A DNA stretch of 64,000 bases from Minwuiaceae bacterium (GTDB lineage: Bacteria; Pseudomonadota; Alphaproteobacteria; Minwuiales; Minwuiaceae). Below, in pieces: positions 60,820-64,000 of the stretch; the first letter of the stretch is position 1; each line of letters starts with the position of its first letter. A program made the translations under genes and the position numbers. The notes beneath the pieces were generated by a model. That model was given only the letters and a program-made list of their open reading frames with translations, made no database searches and was not told the origin of the DNA. The stretch spans positions 26,829 through 90,828 of the forward strand of contig JANQEE010000029.1 in the NCBI GenBank assembly GCA_028278525.1. Direction: 5' to 3'.

Positions 60820-61689
60820 ATGGTCCTGTCGAGGAGTAGCATCATTCTTCGCAATTTCGCCGCCGCGGCGGCGGCCGCTGCCGCCCTTTCCGCCTGTTCT
60901 CCCCTGAAAGCGCTGAATGCCGTCACCCCGAACGGCGGCTACGACCTGACCGAGGGCGTGGCCTACGGCCCCGACGAGCGCCACCGGCTAGACGTCTACC
61001 GACCGGCCGGACCGGACAAGCCGAGACGCGTGGTCGTGTTTCTCTACGGCGGCAGTTGGAAGACAGGCAACCGGGGCAGCTACCGGTTCGTCGGCGAGGC
61101 ATTGAGCGCCAAAGGCTACGTCGCCGTACTGCCGGACTATCGAACCTACCCCGCGGTCAAATTTCCCGGTTTCAACGAGGATGCAGCCGCCGCGGTCCGC
61201 TGGGTACGCGACAACATCGCCGACCATGGCGGCGACCCGGCGCAGATCTATCTGATGGGCCATTCCGCCGGCGCCCACATCGCGGCGATGTTGACCCTGG
61301 ACGAGCGCTACCTGACGCAGGCCGGCGTACCCGCCGACACGGTGCGCGGCATGATCGGCCTGGCCGGCCCCTATTCGTTCGATCCCCTGAAATACAAAAG
61401 CGTGCGCGCGGTGTTCGAGGGGATCGACAATTCCGACGAAGCGCGGCCGATCGCCTTCGTCGACGGTTCCGAGCCGGCCATGCTGCTACTGCACGGCTCC
61501 GACGACGGCACGGTCTATCCGCGCAATTCCGAACAACTGAGCAAGCGGGTCGCCGAAGCCGGCGGCACGGCGCAATACGTCACCTACCCCGGCGTCGGCC
61601 ATATCGGCATTATGCTGGCGCTGTCCCGGCCGTTCCGCGGACGGGCGACCGTGCTGGACGATGCCGCCGCGTTCATAGAGGCGCAGTAG
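60820..61689 (+). CDS. Lipoprotein alpha/beta hydrolase (esterase/lipase, HSL-type)
   Basis: 289 aa. The signal segment ends in a lipobox LSAC (about residues 23-26), so it is anchored in a membrane. The fold is alpha/beta hydrolase of the BD-FAE/acetyl-xylan or HSL type: VVVFLYGGSWKTGNRGSY (oxyanion-hole stretch with Gly-Gly), the nucleophile GHSAGAH (about residue 149), Asp in LHGSDDGTVYP and His in GVGHIGI. Catalytic triad intact. Substrate likely an ester of a short acid. No operon partner. Confidence 0.88.
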   Translation: MVLSRSSIILRNFAAAAAAAAALSACSPLKALNAVTPNGGYDLTEGVAYGPDERHRLDVYRPAGPDKPRRVVVFLYGGSWKTGNRGSYRFVGEALSAKGYVAVLPDYRTYPAVKFPGFNEDAAAAVRWVRDNIADHGGDPAQIYLMGHSAGAHIAAMLTLDERYLTQAGVPADTVRGMIGLAGPYSFDPLKYKSVRAVFEGIDNSDEARPIAFVDGSEPAMLLLHGSDDGTVYPRNSEQLSKRVAEAGGTAQYVTYPGVGHIGIMLALSRPFRGRATVLDDAAAFIEAQ

Positions 61690-61742
61690 CCGGGCCTTAC
61701 TGCCGCGTCCCGGGCCGAGAGGGGGAGAAGCCCGGACAGGGG

Positions 61743-62381
61743 TCAAGCGAAATCCGACGGGCGCGGGCGGGACGCGGCGGCGTCCTCCGGCGTCTCGCCG
61801 GGCGGAACGTCGTCTTTCCAGTCGTCCGAATTGTCGCCATCCGCCTCGTTCATCGGGCTCCGCATCTCCGCGGCCGCCTCGCCGGCTGCCGGTTCGCCTG
61901 CGCCCTCGAACGGCAGGTCGAAGGCCAGTTCTATGCTCCGAACGTGTTCGAGAGCGAACTCGGCAAAGGCGAGAAACGCGCGTTCGAAAGCCTCGTCGTC
62001 CCGGTCGGCAAGGGAGATCAAGCGGCACAGAACGTAGTCGCCGCCATCCGGCAGCTTGGCGAAGGTGGCGCCGCCGGTCGCCGCCCAGGACCGATTGGCC
62101 CGCAACAGGTCGCGGAGGATGTCGTCGCGCGCCGCCAGCCCTTCCGGCAGGCCGACGCTCGCCATCACCCCCGGAAACGGCGGTATGTGCATCAGGGCAA
62201 GGGGCAGCTCGTCCTTGATCGTGAGATCGATCAAGCCGTTGTCGTCGAACGTCATCGGCGGCAGGCCGTTGCGCTTGGCGTAGGCCGCCAGTACGTCTTC
62301 GATATCCTCGCGCTCCAGGGTCGTCTCGTTGATCTGGCGAAGCCGGACTTCCAGCTCGGCGCTTTCCAGGTTCGTGTTCAT
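61743..62381 (-). CDS. CesT/Tir-family type III secretion chaperone-like protein
   Basis: 212 aa from MNTNLESAELEVRLRQ; 33 upstream codons look random. Residues about 30-145 resemble the CesT (SycH/E) chaperone fold: GLPPMTFDDNGLIDLTIKDE, ILRDLLRANRSWAATGGATF and the FERAFLAFAEFALEHVRSIE helix, with the L-x-x-N...TGG...L pattern I associate with T3S chaperones. The C-terminal 60 residues are Asp/Glu/Pro-rich and disordered. No T3SS apparatus genes are in view. It lies 13 bases from the large protein upstream, which may be its client. Confidence 0.65.
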   Translation of the reverse strand: MNTNLESAELEVRLRQINETTLEREDIEDVLAAYAKRNGLPPMTFDDNGLIDLTIKDELPLALMHIPPFPGVMASVGLPEGLAARDDILRDLLRANRSWAATGGATFAKLPDGGDYVLCRLISLADRDDEAFERAFLAFAEFALEHVRSIELAFDLPFEGAGEPAAGEAAAEMRSPMNEADGDNSDDWKDDVPPGETPEDAAASRPRPSDFA

Positions 62382-62394
62382 GGTAGTCAGTCCA

Positions 62395-64000
62395 CTATTG
62401 GTCCGTTTCGATGGGTTCGGCGTTCTGAGGTTCGGGCTCGTTGTTCTGATTTCGGAGCTCTTCGAATTGTTCGAGCGCAATTTCGGCCGCCACGTTGGCC
62501 CAAGAGTCCGACAGACCGGCCTCGCTCATAATCAGGTTTTTGAGTTCCACCCCGAATTGGAGCAACAACCAGCCGCCCAGCCGTCTAAGACCCTCGTCTT
62601 CGGATTGTGCGCAGTCTCGGACGGTTTGTTTCAATCGGCTCGTATGCTGTTGTTCAGGCGGGGAATCCGTCAGCCACTGCTTCGCGAGTTGCCATAACTC
62701 CGGTTCCTTGTAATGGAGAACGCTTAAGGCTATCGCCAGGAAGCCGTTGGCGTTGGCGTTAGGGGCGCCTACCGCGTTCGAGATCTCAGCCGCGAGGGGC
62801 CGGTCTTTCGCGCGTTCCGGCTGGAACAGGTCTTCGAGAGGTCCCGGTTCCAGTGACCCGTTGGATAGACGCGCAGCCAGGTCTTTCCGCTGCCGTTCTT
62901 CACGCGTACTTCTCGAGACGCCGAAATACGGACGGATTACAGTCTCGAGGTCCCCTCTATGATACCAACCGGCGATTTGAGAGATTGCGTCAGACAGAAT
63001 CTCGTGCCGATCCTCCGGCGTAATCCGCGGGTTCTTGGCGATGATCTCCCGATCGACTTGCTCGAGGACGACGTATGCGTATTTCCAAAGCCGCATGGTT
63101 TCAGAGCGCCTCTCCGGCCTTGGCATGGCCTTCAACTGAAGGAAGCACGCTTCGCTCACGTTTCGATGCTCAAATGCTTCTTCGATTTGGACGTCTATCT
63201 CCGCGGCCTTGCCATTCTCAATTTGATGCCAGAGGCGAGTCCGAGCGCGCATGTCGAACCGCGATTCGTTTTCGCGGAATACGGCACATGCGGGCTCGGT
63301 GGCATTTCGGTTGTCCACAACGCCGCCTGGCAGTGCGCCCAGTTGCTGGGGTTTCCGGAGATAAGTAATCAGCCCCGCCGCTAAATATTCGCTTGAATTC
63401 CAATTCCGTTTGCCGTCCGGACCGTTCGATTCCTTATCCTTGGCAAGGCACAGCAACACTATTGCGGCAATGTTTGCGCAATCCTCTTCTTTATCCTTAT
63501 CGTTCTCGACCGTCGGCGGCGGTTGGAAACCCAACAGGTCATCGAGGATTTTCTCCGAACAGTCCAGGAGCGCCCGCTTGTCCGCCGCATTCAACAACTC
63601 ATTCCGACTGAGAAAATTGAACGCCTTGCGAGCGCGCTGCCCGTTCGCAAGGTTTTGGAGCTTACATTTCAAGCGGTCCGTGTCGAACGGTTCATCCAAA
63701 CGGCCCGGCTCCAGGCCCGACACCGTGAGGTGATCGACGATTTCGAAGCCGCGACGGGAAGCATCCCACGGCAGAGGCCGCATCAGCCGTTGCTTGACCT
63801 TAAAAGCCTCGCGTACGCGTTGCCTGGCATTGCCGTTGGTTTTCATGACCGTCATGAGAATGGCGTTGCGGATGAGTTCGCGGTCCCTTTCGTCTTCGAC
63901 GCGTAGGTCTTTGCTCAACGTCCCTTTGCCCGGTACGCGCAGCAAATTCGCCCATGTGTCCGGTTTGATTTTCGGGTCTTGGAGCCTGTCCGCTTCGTCT
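62395..64000 (-). CDS. Large helical protein, 5' end outside the window (function unknown)
   Basis: The minus-strand frame stays open to the last base (from 64000 it reads DEADRLQDPKIKPDTWANLL in frame), so at least 534 residues are visible and the start is outside. It is Arg/Glu/Leu-rich and mostly helical, with no signal peptide or transmembrane segment. I see no catalytic motif. The end is acidic (QNNEPEPQNAEPIETDQ). It precedes the CesT-like chaperone gene by 13 bases, in the order effector-then-chaperone, but an effector role is conjecture. Confidence 0.6.
   Translation of the reverse strand, partial: DEADRLQDPKIKPDTWANLLRVPGKGTLSKDLRVEDERDRELIRNAILMTVMKTNGNARQRVREAFKVKQRLMRPLPWDASRRGFEIVDHLTVSGLEPGRLDEPFDTDRLKCKLQNLANGQRARKAFNFLSRNELLNAADKRALLDCSEKILDDLLGFQPPPTVENDKDKEEDCANIAAIVLLCLAKDKESNGPDGKRNWNSSEYLAAGLITYLRKPQQLGALPGGVVDNRNATEPACAVFRENESRFDMRARTRLWHQIENGKAAEIDVQIEEAFEHRNVSEACFLQLKAMPRPERRSETMRLWKYAYVVLEQVDREIIAKNPRITPEDRHEILSDAISQIAGWYHRGDLETVIRPYFGVSRSTREERQRKDLAARLSNGSLEPGPLEDLFQPERAKDRPLAAEISNAVGAPNANANGFLAIALSVLHYKEPELWQLAKQWLTDSPPEQQHTSRLKQTVRDCAQSEDEGLRRLGGWLLLQFGVELKNLIMSEAGLSDSWANVAAEIALEQFEELRNQNNEPEPQNAEPIETDQ

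Noticed and set aside
1..64000. tRNA, rRNA, CRISPR arrays, integrases and transposases
   Set aside because: I looked for clover-leaf ends, regular spaced repeats and recombinase motifs and found none that hold up.

Overview
This 64 kb window is GC-rich (roughly 60-65% by eye) and densely coded. It looks chromosomal and alphaproteobacterial, most like a marine or soil Rhodospirillales-type heterotroph. This rests on the gene complement: GcvA-type LysR regulators, a TAXI-type TRAP transporter, CaiB-type CoA transferase, TauD dioxygenase, a PmtA-like methyltransferase, TPR-cyclases and REP-like dispersed repeats. I found no rRNA, tRNA, CRISPR array, IS element or phage module.

Layout. 1-6.6 kb: the C-terminal end of a TPR/ATPase protein, an unknown protein, small metabolic enzymes, GreB, a class II aldolase with two tandem Lin0512 paralogues, and a nitroreductase. 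6.8-9.7 kb: a CoA transferase and a ThDP enzyme, arranged like a formyl/oxalyl-CoA pair. 9.9-17.3 kb (all minus strand): an ECF sigma factor, a zinc-finger anti-sigma, a Tat-exported Rieske protein, a molybdopterin oxidoreductase of the arsenite oxidase/iodate reductase branch, a di-domain cytochrome c, a Tat-exported cupredoxin-like protein and a di-heme peroxidase. Together these read as one periplasmic redox operon. 17.5-25.9 kb: a PAS protein, LysR/PhzF, GntR, an orphan peptide-binding protein with an MlrC protease, a shortened LysR, RidA and an AhpD-like protein. 26-29 kb: a second ECF/anti-sigma unit with a four-EF-hand protein, then an unrecorded 38-residue Cys-rich secreted peptide translationally coupled to a membrane protein. 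29-46 kb: transporters (TauE, YdcZ, TRAP-TAXI, MFS), a flippase, SDR, aminotransferase, enoyl-CoA hydratase, a D-tartrate dehydratase-like enolase, and an aromatic/one-carbon group (FAD oxidoreductase, PcaG, PcaH, MetE-like). 46-57 kb: a DcaP-like porin, an adenylate cyclase-TolB-TPR protein, SDR, an Fe-S-type regulator, LysE, AlkD, an inositol-phosphatase, PPK2, a phospholipid methyltransferase and an alcohol dehydrogenase. 57.3-59.6 kb: a selenoprotein of the iodothyronine deiodinase family (in-frame TGA read as Sec), in an operon with an SDR. 59.6-64 kb: an unknown protein, a lipoprotein esterase, a CesT-like chaperone and a large partial orphan.

The two strongest leads are the deiodinase-like selenoprotein, which ordinary annotation would split into two broken ORFs, and the sigma-controlled AioA/IdrA-like redox operon. 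In the latter, the predicted arsenite-contact residues are only half conserved and the accessory proteins (di-heme peroxidase, cupredoxin-like) do not fit classical arsenite oxidation.
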